Shown here piece after piece: positions 37,308 to 45,672 of a DNA stretch of 64,000 bases (positions are counted from its first letter, which is position 1; the number at the start of each line of letters is the position of its first letter). Position numbers and translations under genes: made by a program. The notes under the pieces are model-generated. The model worked only from the letters and a program-made list of their open reading frames with translations. It did not search any database and was not told where the DNA came from. The stretch comes from an uncultured Lachnospiraceae bacterium (GTDB lineage Bacteria > Bacillota > Clostridia > Lachnospirales > Lachnospiraceae). The stretch lies in assembly GCA_930972465.1 (NCBI GenBank), contig CAKNHF010000001.1, forward strand, positions 99,092 through 163,091, read 5' to 3'.

Positions 37308-37336
37308 TTGCCATGCCAGAAGGAATTTGATATTAT
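37308..37336 (+). promoter_or_regulatory. Promoter of rpiB-cmpB-nth
   Basis: TTGCCA at 37308-37313, a 17-bp spacer and an extended -10 TGATATTAT ending at 37336. Confidence 0.7.
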
Positions 37337-37416
37337 AAAAGAGGATCAGAGAATTGAGAATCTGATATCATTACAGAATGTAAAGAATGAGGACGGGAAG
37401 AGAGGACGTAGAGAAT

Positions 37417-37857
37417 ATGAGAATCGGAATAGGAAACGACCATTCGGCATTGGAACTGAAGGCAGAGATCATAGAGTTTCTTAAGGAGAAGGGACATGAG
37501 GTTGTAGATTACGGAACAAATTCAACGGAGAGCTGCGATTATCCGGTTTACGGAGAGAAAGTGGCGAGAGCAGTCGCGGCAGGCGAGGTGGAGCAGGGGA
37601 TCCTGATCTGCGGGACCGGCCTCGGGATCTCGCTGGCAGCGAACAAAGTCAAGGGGATCCGTGCCGCAGTCTGCAGTGAGCCGTTTACGGCGAAGATGGC
37701 GAGAGCGCATAACGACTGCAACATCCTCGCGTTTGGCGCAAGAGTTGTGGGAGCGGAGCTGGCAAAGATGATTGTAGAGACATGGCTCGATACAGAATTT
37801 GAAGGCGGCCGTCACCAGCGGCGGGTCAATATGTTAATGGAGATTGAGGAAAGGTAA
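37417..37857 (+). CDS. rpiB: Ribose-5-phosphate isomerase B
   Basis: This 146-residue RpiB/LacA-type isomerase interconverts ribose-5-phosphate and ribulose-5-phosphate in the pentose phosphate pathway. It begins MRIGIGNDHSALELK (with the Asp-His phosphate-site pair) and contains GILICGTGLGISLAANKVKGIRAA, with the catalytic Cys in CGTG (about residue 68) and RAHNDCNILAFGAR. The start at 37417 follows AGAGGA by 10 nt. Its stop TAA overlaps the next ATG by 1 nt. Confidence 0.93.
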   Translation: MRIGIGNDHSALELKAEIIEFLKEKGHEVVDYGTNSTESCDYPVYGEKVARAVAAGEVEQGILICGTGLGISLAANKVKGIRAAVCSEPFTAKMARAHNDCNILAFGARVVGAELAKMIVETWLDTEFEGGRHQRRVNMLMEIEER

Positions 37858-38876
37858 TGCAGTCCTATTATCTTTCTCAGTGGATTATTTTTTTCTTTAT
37901 ATACAGTTTTATCGGATGGATTTGGGAGAGCTGCTATGTATCTGTGAAAAAGCACCGGTGGATCAATCGGGGATTCATGCATGGCCCGATGCTCCCTCTT
38001 TACGGATCCGGCGCAGTGGTTATTCTGATCGCAGCGATTCCTGTGAGAGAGAATATCTGGCTTGTGTTCCTTATGGGCATGACTGCCGCCACAGTTCTTG
38101 AGTATTTTACGGGGGCTGCCATGGAACGGCTGTTTCATGTCAGATACTGGGACTACAGTAACGTGAAACTGAATCTGAAAGGATATATCTGTCTGCCGGC
38201 ATCCCTCTGCTGGGGATGCTTTTCCGTGCTGATGACTGAAGTTGTCCATATTCCGGTGGAGAGAGCGGTGCTGGCAGTTCCCCTTCATATTACGGAGTAT
38301 GCTGCGGTGATTCTGACAGCTGCGGCTGCCGCGGACTTTACCCAGTCATTCAACGAAGCCATGGATATGAAGAACCTTCTCATGCAGCTTGAAGAGAGCG
38401 GACGTCAGATCCGGAAGATTCAGGACCGTCTGAAGGTGTCTGCTGCGGAAGCGGCAGAAGATTACCGGAAGCGTTCGGAAGATATGCTGCAGGCAGTGTC
38501 AGGACGGAAAGCGCAGATTCTTGAGGGAATTCATGAGAGACGCGGTATGCGCAGAATAATGCTTCAGGAACTGGCCGCAAGAGCTGATTTTCTTATCAGA
38601 GAGGAGCTTCCGTCCAGAGTGGATGAACTGATCGGCGAGGAAAGAAGAGAAGAGCTTGCGGAGATCAAAAAAAGTATTCTGCAGGAGATCCAGAAAATGG
38701 GCGAGAGGACAGACAAAGGCTATCTGCATGCCGCAAGTCATCTGCGGAGAAATCCTACGGCGGTTTCTGTGAGATTCAAAGAAGCAATCGAGGAGCTGAG
38801 GAAGATCGCAGAGCAGAGAAAGACGGAACAGGCAAATAAAGAAAATACGGGTGATAGAGAGGAAGACAGTAAATGA
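37857..38876 (+). CDS. CmpB-type putative transporter permease
   Basis: This 339-residue protein has an N-terminal membrane domain with about five transmembrane helices (residues 5-160) and the family segments FIYSFIGWIWESCYVSVK and FMHGPMLPLYGSGA (Pfam ABC_trans_CmpB). A long, charged, helix-rich cytoplasmic tail follows (about 170-339), probably coiled coil. Despite the family name there is no ABC ATPase next to it, so transport is unproven. It is translationally coupled to both rpiB (1-nt overlap) and nth (4-nt overlap). Confidence 0.8.
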   Translation: MQSYYLSQWIIFFFIYSFIGWIWESCYVSVKKHRWINRGFMHGPMLPLYGSGAVVILIAAIPVRENIWLVFLMGMTAATVLEYFTGAAMERLFHVRYWDYSNVKLNLKGYICLPASLCWGCFSVLMTEVVHIPVERAVLAVPLHITEYAAVILTAAAAADFTQSFNEAMDMKNLLMQLEESGRQIRKIQDRLKVSAAEAAEDYRKRSEDMLQAVSGRKAQILEGIHERRGMRRIMLQELAARADFLIREELPSRVDELIGEERREELAEIKKSILQEIQKMGERTDKGYLHAASHLRRNPTAVSVRFKEAIEELRKIAEQRKTEQANKENTGDREEDSK

Positions 38877-39508
38877 CAAAGAAACAACGTGCTCTGGAAG
38901 TGATCGAAAGACTGAAAAAAGAATATCCCGACGCGGGCTGTACACTTGACTATGATCAGGCCTGGAAGCTGCTTGTCAGTGTCAGGCTTGCGGCCCAGTG
39001 TACGGATGCCCGTGTGAACGTGGTCGTGGAAGGCCTGTATGCGAAGTATCCGGATGTCAATGCACTGGCAGATGCCGATGTCAATGACATCGAGGAGATT
39101 GTACGTCCCTGTGGTCTGGGAAAGAGCAAGGCGAGAGACATCAGCGCCTGTATGAAGATGATCCGGGACGAATACGGAGGAAAAGTCCCGGATGATTTCG
39201 ACGCGCTGTTGAAACTGCCAGGAGTGGGAAGAAAAAGCGCGAATCTTATCATGGGTGATGTGTTCGGAAAACCGGCGATCGTGACGGATACGCACTGTAT
39301 ACGTCTGGTAAACAGAATTGGTCTGGTGGATGGAATCAGAGAACCGAAGAAGGTGGAGATGGCGCTCTGGAAGATCATCCCTCCGGAGGAGGGAAGCGAC
39401 TTCTGTCACAGACTTGTATATCACGGAAGAGATGTCTGTACCGCAAGAACAAAACCGCATTGCGACCGGTGCTGTCTTTCGGATATATGTAAAAAGGTCG
39501 GAGTATAA
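38873..39508 (+). CDS. nth: Endonuclease III (DNA glycosylase/AP lyase)
   Basis: This 211-residue base-excision repair enzyme removes oxidised pyrimidines. The helix-hairpin-helix LPGVGRKSANLIMG contains catalytic K121, and the catalytic Asp is D139 (VTDTHCIRLVNR). The C-terminal [4Fe-4S] ligands are C-TARTKPH-C-DR-C-CLSDI-C, spacing 7-2-5 instead of the usual 6-2-5. The start overlaps the stop of the upstream gene by 4 nt. Confidence 0.93.
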   Translation: MTKKQRALEVIERLKKEYPDAGCTLDYDQAWKLLVSVRLAAQCTDARVNVVVEGLYAKYPDVNALADADVNDIEEIVRPCGLGKSKARDISACMKMIRDEYGGKVPDDFDALLKLPGVGRKSANLIMGDVFGKPAIVTDTHCIRLVNRIGLVDGIREPKKVEMALWKIIPPEEGSDFCHRLVYHGRDVCTARTKPHCDRCCLSDICKKVGV

Positions 39509-39598
39509 CATCCGGTGATTATGCAGAAAATAGATTGCGAGGGCACCTGAAAAATATAACGACAATAAATAAAATTACAATAAAAATTTCTGAAAATA

Positions 39599-39627
39599 TT
39601 GACTATCTGTCCTGAAAGTTCTAAACT
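39599..39627 (+). promoter_or_regulatory. Promoter of the small membrane protein gene
   Basis: TTGACT at 39599-39604, a 17-bp spacer and TAAACT at 39622-39627. Confidence 0.7.
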
Positions 39628-39659
39628 TAATATAAGTATAGCAGAAAGGAGAGGTTGTT

Positions 39660-39953
39660 ATGACAGAAGTATATATCGCAACGATTTTACTGGCAGTTAC
39701 ATTTCTTCTTCTCTGCTGGGTTGTTACAGAGTTTCAGATATATGAGGACAGCCACAGTCTGGAGGATGAGCTGAAGAGACCAAGGATGTCATCAAGATTT
39801 GCAGCCTGGCGGAGCAGGCTCTTTGATGTGATGGACAAGGCGAAATATTTTCGTCAGGAGAGTCTGAAAGAGGCAAACAGAACCACATTTCTGTTTGGCG
39901 TAAAGCACAGAGACAAAAAAGAAGAAAGCCGTCTTGCAGGCAGGACAAGATAA
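39660..39953 (+). CDS. Small membrane-anchored protein of unknown function
   Basis: This 97-residue protein has one N-terminal transmembrane helix (about residues 4-24) and a charged cytoplasmic part (SHSLEDELKRPR..., then RSRLFDVMDKAKYFRQESLKEA). AAAGGAGAGG precedes the ATG. It matches no family I recognise. It has its own promoter and is followed by a terminator, so it is a separate unit between nth and the flavodiiron gene. Confidence 0.7.
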   Translation: MTEVYIATILLAVTFLLLCWVVTEFQIYEDSHSLEDELKRPRMSSRFAAWRSRLFDVMDKAKYFRQESLKEANRTTFLFGVKHRDKKEESRLAGRTR

Positions 39954-39991
39954 TAACAGTTATATTTGAAACCATATGACAATATCGGGAG

Positions 39992-40048
39992 CTGCCGCAG
40001 CAACAGGGTTTTTCGAACAAGAGCCCTCGCTGCTGCGGCAGTTTCTTT
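39992..40048 (+). terminator. Terminator before the flavodiiron gene
   Basis: CTGCCGCAGCA pairs with TGCTGCGGCAG, with an inner AGGGT.../...GCCCT pairing, followed by TTTCTTT. Confidence 0.8.
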
Positions 40049-40088
40049 GTCTGAAAACAGAAAAACAGTAGAATGGAGGACAACAGAA

Positions 40089-42623
40089 ATGAAAAGTGTG
40101 AAACTGCGCGAGAATTTTTACTGGACGGGAATTATTGACGACAAGCTCAGAGTATTTGATATTATCATGTATACAGAGTTTGGAACAACCTATAATTCAT
40201 ATGTAATGAAAACAGGGGACAAGGTGGTCCTGTTTGAGACGGCGAAGGCAAAATTCTTTGATGAATATCTGGAAAAACTGAAAGAAGTTATTGATGTGAC
40301 AAAGATAGATTATCTTGTCGTAAGTCATACTGAGCCGGATCATGCGGGAAGTGTGGAGAAATTGCTGGATTACAGTCCGCAGATGAAAATTCTGGCGACA
40401 GGGTGCGCGATCGGATTCCTGAAAGAAATCGTGAACAGAGATTTTGTAAGCATTGCAGTGCGCGATGATCAGAAAATGACGATCGGGGACCGCACACTTC
40501 ATTTCATGTTCGTACCGAATCTGCACTGGCCGGACACGATGTACACTTTTATCGAAGAGGAACAGATTCTTGTGACCTGTGATTCTTTCGGTTCTCATTA
40601 CTGTCTGCCGGAAGTGATTTCTACAGAGATAAAAAACGAAAATGACTATCAGAAGGCGTTGAAATATTATTATGACTGCATTATCGGCCCATTCAAGCCG
40701 TTTATGCTTAAGGCGCTCGACCGCGTCGAGAATATGGACATCAGCATGATCTGCACCGGACATGGACCGGTTCTTGTCGGCGACCGGATCAAGACAGTTA
40801 TGAAACAGTATAGGGAATGGTCCACTCTTGTGAATCCGAATCAGAAGAAGACTGTTATCATGCCTTACGTAAGTGCTTACGGATATACGAAGATGCTGGC
40901 AGAAAAAATTGCAGAGGGCGTGAGAGACAGCGGTGATATCGATGTACGGATGTATGATATGGTGGAGGCTGATACAGATAAGGTGAATGAGGAACTGCTG
41001 TTTGCGGACGGTATTCTGCTCGGAACTCCGACTATTGTCGGGGAGGCGCTGAAACCGATCTGGGATCTGACGCTCGGCATGTTTCCGGCAACTCACGGCG
41101 GAAAATACGCCGGTGCCTTTGGAAGCTACGGATGGAGCGGAGAAGGCGTGCCGAATATTACACAGAGATTAAAGCAGCTGAAGATGAAGGTGTCCGAGGG
41201 GTTCCGCGTCAGATTTAAACCGTCCGAAGCGGATCTTGTAAGCGCTTATGAGTACGGCTATCAGTTCGGCTGCACTGTTCTGGAAAAAGAGCCAGTGAAA
41301 CCGAAGAAGAAAGGTGCAAGGAGTCTGGTCAAATGTCTGGTCTGCGGAGAGATCTTCGACTCCTCTCTGGAGGTGTGCCCGGTCTGCGGCGTGGGAAAAG
41401 AAAACTTCGTGCCTGTAGATGTGGAGGAGACCGGTTTTGTCAACAATACGGATGAGTATTATGTGATCCTCGGCAACGGAGCAGCGGGATTTAATGCTGC
41501 GAAGGCTATAAGAGAGAGGGATAAGACCGGGGCGGTTATCATGATCTCCAATGAACCATATCCGGCATACAACCGGCCCATGCTGACCAAATCAATAGTT
41601 GCGGGGCTGAACGCGGAGCAGATTGCTATTGAAGGACCGGAATGGTATGAGCAGAATAAAGTATACCAGATGCTTGGAAAAAATATTACGGAAATAGATA
41701 TGACGGCAAAGGAAGTGATTCTGGACGATGGAGCGAAGGTGCATTTTACAAAACTGATCTATGCACTGGGAAGCGAGTGCTTTATTCCGCCAATGGAAGG
41801 CAGCGGTCTTCCGGAAGTAGTGGCGATCCGAAGGCTTGCGGATGTGGAGAAAGTGGAGAAGCTTATGGCCGGCGCGAAGAATGCAGTGGTGATCGGAGGC
41901 GGAGTACTCGGACTTGAAGCTGCCTGGGAGCTGAAAAAGGGAGGTCTTAAGGTAAAGGTTCTTGAGGTGGCTCCGGTTCTTATGGGACGTCAGCTGGATA
42001 CAGGATCCGCTGAACTGCTGAAAAACATTGCCATGAAGAACGGAGTGGAGATATGTACCGGTGTAAGTGTAGAGGCGATTGAAGGAGAAGATCACGTGAC
42101 GGGAGTTCGGATTTCAGGAGGAGAGACGTTCCCGGCAGATCTGGTGATCGTATCGGCCGGAGTACGTGCAAATACTGCGCTGGCCGGAAGCATCGGAGCA
42201 GAGACTGAGCGGGGCGTGGTTGTCAACGCGCGTATGGAAACAAATATTCCGGGAGTATATGCGTGCGGAGACTGTGCACAGTATCAGGGCATGAATTATG
42301 CGATCTGGCCGGAGGCGTCAGAGCAGGGACGGACAGCGGGAGCAAATGCGGCCGGAGAGGTACTTGAATATCAGTCTGCGGCGGCAGCGCTGACCTTCCA
42401 CGGGATGAATACAGCACTGTTTGCGGCCGGCGACAACGGGAAAAATCCAAATCTTCTCTACAAGACGGTGGAGTTCCAGGATATGGGAAAAGGACAGTAT
42501 CACAAATATTATTTTCTCAACAACAGATTGTGCGGCGTGATACTTATCGGAGATCTGTCACAGATGGCAAAACTGACAGAGGATCTGGAAAAACATGCTT
42601 CCTATGAGCAGGTAATGGGATAA
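40089..42623 (+). CDS. Flavodiiron protein fused to rubredoxin and NAD(P)H:rubredoxin reductase
   Basis: This 844-residue single-chain O2 or NO reductase has four modules. The metallo-beta-lactamase diiron domain (1-250) carries SHTEPDHAGS, NLHWPD, CDSFGSH and TGHGP, so all diiron ligands appear present. A flavodoxin FMN domain follows (about 255-395). A short rubredoxin-like site is formed by C416, C419, C430 and C433, with CxxC pairs only 10 residues apart, as in rubrerythrin. The last module is a FAD/NAD reductase (about 455-844) with VILGNGAAGFNAAKAI, VVIGGGVLGLEAAWELKKG and GVYACGDCAQYQG. Electrons should flow NAD(P)H to FAD to rubredoxin to FMN to the diiron site. The ATG at 40089 follows GGAGGA. 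Confidence 0.92.
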   Translation: MKSVKLRENFYWTGIIDDKLRVFDIIMYTEFGTTYNSYVMKTGDKVVLFETAKAKFFDEYLEKLKEVIDVTKIDYLVVSHTEPDHAGSVEKLLDYSPQMKILATGCAIGFLKEIVNRDFVSIAVRDDQKMTIGDRTLHFMFVPNLHWPDTMYTFIEEEQILVTCDSFGSHYCLPEVISTEIKNENDYQKALKYYYDCIIGPFKPFMLKALDRVENMDISMICTGHGPVLVGDRIKTVMKQYREWSTLVNPNQKKTVIMPYVSAYGYTKMLAEKIAEGVRDSGDIDVRMYDMVEADTDKVNEELLFADGILLGTPTIVGEALKPIWDLTLGMFPATHGGKYAGAFGSYGWSGEGVPNITQRLKQLKMKVSEGFRVRFKPSEADLVSAYEYGYQFGCTVLEKEPVKPKKKGARSLVKCLVCGEIFDSSLEVCPVCGVGKENFVPVDVEETGFVNNTDEYYVILGNGAAGFNAAKAIRERDKTGAVIMISNEPYPAYNRPMLTKSIVAGLNAEQIAIEGPEWYEQNKVYQMLGKNITEIDMTAKEVILDDGAKVHFTKLIYALGSECFIPPMEGSGLPEVVAIRRLADVEKVEKLMAGAKNAVVIGGGVLGLEAAWELKKGGLKVKVLEVAPVLMGRQLDTGSAELLKNIAMKNGVEICTGVSVEAIEGEDHVTGVRISGGETFPADLVIVSAGVRANTALAGSIGAETERGVVVNARMETNIPGVYACGDCAQYQGMNYAIWPEASEQGRTAGANAAGEVLEYQSAAAALTFHGMNTALFAAGDNGKNPNLLYKTVEFQDMGKGQYHKYYFLNNRLCGVILIGDLSQMAKLTEDLEKHASYEQVMG

Positions 42624-42626
42624 GAA

Positions 42627-42661
42627 AAAAAGATGTCGGATGTGATCCGGCATCTTTTTCT
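42627..42661 (+). terminator. Terminator after the flavodiiron gene
   Basis: AAAAGATG-CGGAT pairs with ATCCG-CATCTTTTT. It may also serve the convergent minus-strand gene. Confidence 0.8.
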
Positions 42662-42741
42662 TAAGACTTTTCCTCTGCAGAAAACAGAACCGGGGAGTAC
42701 GGAGCGTAAGTTACACTCTGTACTCCTGATTCATGCAGGGA

Positions 42742-43134
42742 TTATAATTCAATGAAGCTGTTTCCTCCTGCGCAGACATAATAGGCTTTGCCGTCTTCTG
42801 GTTTTACGTAGATCTTAAGGTCTCCGCAGTCCATCTGATCGGCTGCGCATTTATCGAGAATGCGCCGTGTGATGTTGTCGACCGTGAATTCGCAGTTCTG
42901 GTACTGAAGGAACATCTCATACGCAGGAGCCTTGGCTGCGGCGGAAACTGTCTCCGTCGGTGCGGCTGTGTCTGCAGGAGCGTTGGAAGACGATGCCTGA
43001 GTTTCTGTTTCAGGGACAGGAGTGCTCAGCGTGTCTGAAGGTTCTGCGGAAACGGTTTCCGCAGCTGCTGTATTACCTGCTGTCTGTGTCGGATTTATTT
43101 TTTTAAGTCTTTTTTTCGCTGTTCTTCTGCTCAT
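42742..43134 (-). CDS. DUF6465 family protein
   Basis: This 130-residue protein begins with a basic N-terminus (MSRRTAKKRLKK) and a long Ala/Thr/Pro/Glu low-complexity region (about 12-70). It ends in a compact domain (YEMFLQYQNCEFTVDNITRRILDKC...LKIYVKPEDGKAYYVCAGG) that I associate with DUF6465, mainly in Lachnospiraceae. Function is unknown. It is the only gene on the minus strand between 25 and 52 kb. No partner gene is adjacent. Confidence 0.7.
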   Translation of the reverse strand: MSRRTAKKRLKKINPTQTAGNTAAAETVSAEPSDTLSTPVPETETQASSSNAPADTAAPTETVSAAAKAPAYEMFLQYQNCEFTVDNITRRILDKCAADQMDCGDLKIYVKPEDGKAYYVCAGGNSFIEL

Positions 43135-43321
43135 AATAGATAACCCCTTTTCTTCATAAAAATAATATAGGAACAGTTCTTACCTCTGAGAATGTCCTCT
43201 CACATTATATACCGAAGGCATGGGGAAGTCAAAAATATCTGTTTATATTCGGTGAAAATCACTGTCTTAAGCCGGACGGACTGAAATTTCATAAAAGAAA
43301 TTAAAAAAATTAAAAAAAGAC

Positions 43322-43350
43322 TTGCATCCGGGCGGAAACTGTGATATTAT
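43322..43350 (+). promoter_or_regulatory. Promoter of tRNA-Gly
   Basis: TTGCAT at 43322-43327, a 17-bp spacer and an extended -10 TGATATTAT ending at 43350. Confidence 0.65.
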
Positions 43351-43371
43351 ACTACTCGTGTCAGAGATGAT

Positions 43372-43442
43372 GCGGGTGTAGTTCAATGGTAGAACACCAG
43401 CCTTCCAAGCTGGATACGTGAGTTCGATTCTCATCACCCGCT
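43372..43442 (+). tRNA. tRNA-Gly (anticodon UCC)
   Basis: The 71-nt cloverleaf has acceptor stem GCGGGTG/CACCCGC, D-arm GTTCAATGGTAGAAC, anticodon stem CCAGC/GCTGG with loop CTTCCAA (anticodon TCC), and T-arm with GTTCGATTC. The 3' CCA is not encoded. It reads GGA and probably GGG codons. Confidence 0.97.
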
Positions 43443-43452
43443 CTATTTTTTT

Positions 43453-43492
43453 GCCGCTGCTCCGGAAGGGGCGGCGGCATAATTTCTTTTTG
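43453..43492 (+). terminator. Terminator after tRNA-Gly
   Basis: GCCGCTGCTCC pairs with GGGGCGGCGGC around GGAA (one mismatch and a G-T pair), followed by ATAATTTCTTTTT. Confidence 0.7.
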
Positions 43493-43573
43493 AGTATCTG
43501 TTCTTTTTGCATTGTATCCCGCCTCTTCCCTGTGCTATACTGTAAGAAACTTATCGAAAAGAGAGATGATGTT

Positions 43574-44218
43574 ATGAAATTTAATCTTGCGGATAATGCA
43601 GTGACCCGCGCACTATCCAAAATATGCGACATGATGTGTCTGAATGTCGTCTGGATAGTCTGTTGTCTTCCGATCGTAACGATCGGCGCGTCCACTACGG
43701 CTCTTTATTCTGTGATGTTGAAGATGGTAAAGAATGAAGAGGGGTACATATTCAGAAGTTTTTTCAAGGCGTTCAAAGAAAATTTCCGTCAGAGTACGAT
43801 CCTCTGGATTCTGTTTGCGGTGCTGGGGATCATATGGCGGATTGATTACAGTGTTACGGGAACTTTCCCGGGACAGCTGGGATTTATTTTCCGGGCGGTT
43901 TTTATGCTGCTGGGATTTATACTTCTGTCACTGGTGATCTATTCGTTTCCGCTTACCGCGCGGTATGTCAATCCGATCCGCGCAACACTGAAGAACGCGC
44001 TTATACTTACAGTGGCGAAGCTGCCCTATACATTTGTGATGGTTGTGGTCACAGCGGGATCTGTCCTGGCATCCCTGTGGAATACAACTACGCTTATGTT
44101 TGCGATTCCGATGTGGCTTGTATTCGGAGGAGCGCTTGTGGCGTGGATAAACTCCTGGATCCTCAGGAGAGTATTTTCTGTATTTGAAGGAACAGAAGGC
44201 GGAAAAGAGACTGAATAA
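43574..44218 (+). CDS. DUF624 (YesL-like) membrane protein
   Basis: This 214-residue integral membrane protein begins with the DUF624 hallmark NLADNAVTRALSKICDMMCLNVVWIVCCLPIVTIGASTTAL (key N, W, P, G, A). About five transmembrane helices follow (residues 22-50, 75-95, 105-130, 140-165, 170-195). The family is often found next to carbohydrate ABC transporters; here the neighbours are tRNA-Gly and xpt. The ATG at 43574 is chosen because a longer frame would begin inside the tRNA gene. Function is unknown. Confidence 0.85.
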   Translation: MKFNLADNAVTRALSKICDMMCLNVVWIVCCLPIVTIGASTTALYSVMLKMVKNEEGYIFRSFFKAFKENFRQSTILWILFAVLGIIWRIDYSVTGTFPGQLGFIFRAVFMLLGFILLSLVIYSFPLTARYVNPIRATLKNALILTVAKLPYTFVMVVVTAGSVLASLWNTTTLMFAIPMWLVFGGALVAWINSWILRRVFSVFEGTEGGKETE

Positions 44219-44242
44219 CAATACGAAGGAAGAGGTTGAGGA

Positions 44243-44890
44243 ATGAACTTTTTAGAAGAACGGATTGTAAAAGACGGAGTGGTTAAGGAAGGAAACGTGC
44301 TCAAGGTTGACAGTTTCCTGAATCATCAGATGGATATTAAACTCCTGAATCAGATGGGAGCAGAATTTAAAAGGAGGTTCGCCGATAAGCCGATCAACAA
44401 GATTCTTACGATCGAGGCGTCCGGAATCGGAATCGCCTGTATTGCGGCACAGCACTTTGATGTTCCCGTTGTTTTTGCGAAGAAGTCACAGAGCATTAAT
44501 CTGGACGGTGATGTATATGTGGCCGAGGTGGAGTCCTTTACACATAAATGCAGGAACCATGTCATTGTAGGGCAGAAGTTCCTCACGCCGGATGACCACG
44601 TGCTGATCATTGATGATTTCCTGGCGAACGGATGCGCGCTCCAGGGACTGATACAGATCGTACAGTCTGCGGGAGCCACGGTGGAAGGAATCGGGATAGC
44701 GATTGAAAAGGGATTTCAGTCAGGAGGACGCATTATCAGAAATCTCGGCTACCAGCTGGAATCGCTGGCGATCGTTGACGGAATGGATGCGGAGACAGGA
44801 CATATTGAGTTTCGCTCCCAGGAAAAAGATCGGGAAGAAGCAGCTGAAGAAAGCGCAAACAGTGTGAGCAGGAGTTCTACACTCGACTGA
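44243..44890 (+). CDS. xpt: Xanthine phosphoribosyltransferase
   Basis: This 215-residue purine-salvage enzyme makes XMP from xanthine and PRPP. It starts [31 protein letters not shown], a typical Xpt start, and has the PRPP loop [16 protein letters not shown] (about residues 127-142). The 20-residue Ser/Glu-rich C-terminal extension makes it longer than the usual 190-200. Many Firmicutes xpt genes have a purine riboswitch, but here only 24 nt separate it from the DUF624 gene, so none fits. A terminator follows. Confidence 0.93.
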   Translation: MNFLEERIVKDGVVKEGNVLKVDSFLNHQMDIKLLNQMGAEFKRRFADKPINKILTIEASGIGIACIAAQHFDVPVVFAKKSQSINLDGDVYVAEVESFTHKCRNHVIVGQKFLTPDDHVLIIDDFLANGCALQGLIQIVQSAGATVEGIGIAIEKGFQSGGRIIRNLGYQLESLAIVDGMDAETGHIEFRSQEKDREEAAEESANSVSRSSTLD

Positions 44891-44895
44891 GAGAA

Positions 44896-44927
44896 GAGCC
44901 GGCCCCGTGTCAGGGGACCGGCTTTTG
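44896..44927 (+). terminator. Terminator after xpt
   Basis: AGCCGG and CCC pair with GGG and CCGGCT, followed by TTTTG. Confidence 0.85.
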
Positions 44928-44949
44928 TTATGTGTGGAAAGCGGACAAA

Positions 44950-44970
44950 TCTTAAGAATTTCTTTTGAAT
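44950..44970. promoter_or_regulatory. Tandem direct repeat, possible response-regulator site
   Basis: TCTTAAGAAT and TCTTTTGAAT repeat with an 11-bp period, the spacing usual for OmpR/PhoB-type regulators. The second copy includes a potential -35 TTGAAT. An OmpR-type regulator is encoded just downstream. Confidence 0.4.
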
Positions 44971-44975
44971 CTTTT

Positions 44976-45029
44976 ATCAGCCTCCTTTAGATTTACAGAT
45001 TATTCTGTTTACAGTGAAAGGAGGCTGAT
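44976..45029 (+). promoter_or_regulatory. Inverted repeat enclosing the dedA ribosome binding site
   Basis: ATCAGCCTCCTTT (44976-44988) is perfectly complementary to AAAGGAGGCTGAT (45017-45029), which contains the dedA Shine-Dalgarno. An inner ACAG/CTGT pair closes the loop. Confidence 0.6.
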
Positions 45030-45032
45030 TCC

Positions 45033-45542
45033 ATGGATATACGGACATTGACAGAATACTTTGCAGAATATGGAGCCTTTTTCATTTATCTTATCGTATT
45101 CCTCGAATATCTGAATCTTCCGGGATTTCCGGCCGGAGTGATCATGCCGCTTTCCGGGATATGGGCGGCCAGAGGAGAGATAAGCTTTCCGGCAGTGATG
45201 GTGCTGACTGTGGCGGCAGGTCTGACAGGCAGCTGGCTTCTCTATCTGCTGGGGCGCATGGGCGGTCCGAAAGTGCTGGGAATGTATTTCAGAAAATTTC
45301 CGAAACAGAAGGCGGTGATCGAGGACAAGATGAAATTTCTGAGAGAGAAAGGCTGTGCCGGAGTTTTTGTGAGCAAGCTGATTCCTGTAGCCAGAACGCT
45401 TATTTCGATACCGGCGGGGATGGTAAAAATGAACTTTACAAAATACACACTCAGTTCTGCCTGCGGTGTGTTCCTGTGGAATCTGGCATTTGTCGGAGCA
45501 GGTTATTTTCTCGGAGAACCGGCGCTGGATCTTCTGGCCTGA
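45033..45542 (+). CDS. DedA-family membrane protein
   Basis: This 169-residue protein is related to SNARE-associated/DedA proteins, now viewed as lipid (undecaprenyl phosphate or phosphatidylethanolamine) transporters at the membrane. The conserved patterns EYLNLPGFPAGVIMPLSG and FVSKLIPVARTLISIPAGMVKMNF (key R, G, P, G, M) are present, with about four hydrophobic segments. It is a little shorter than typical DedA (190-220), chiefly at the C-terminus. It lies 130 nt upstream of a two-component system and may belong to its regulon. Confidence 0.88.
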   Translation: MDIRTLTEYFAEYGAFFIYLIVFLEYLNLPGFPAGVIMPLSGIWAARGEISFPAVMVLTVAAGLTGSWLLYLLGRMGGPKVLGMYFRKFPKQKAVIEDKMKFLREKGCAGVFVSKLIPVARTLISIPAGMVKMNFTKYTLSSACGVFLWNLAFVGAGYFLGEPALDLLA

Positions 45543-45626
45543 TCCGTCAGAAAAGAATCGACACTTGTCAGCCCCGGGGAGATGTTCTACAATCAGTGTA
45601 TGTGTCAAAAAGACAGCAAAAGAGCC

Positions 45627-45651
45627 GCCGTGTCCGGGGAGCTGACACGGC
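45627..45651 (+). promoter_or_regulatory. Hairpin before the response-regulator gene
   Basis: GCCGTGTC pairs with GACACGGC, 6 nt before AAAGGAGA. There is no T-run, so it may be a translation or stability element. Confidence 0.4.
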
Positions 45652-45672
45652 AGATAAAGGAGAATAGACGAC

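Noticed and set aside
44219-44242. Purine riboswitch before xpt
   Set aside because: Only 24 nt separate xpt from the preceding gene, too few for the aptamer, and no aptamer-like sequence is seen.
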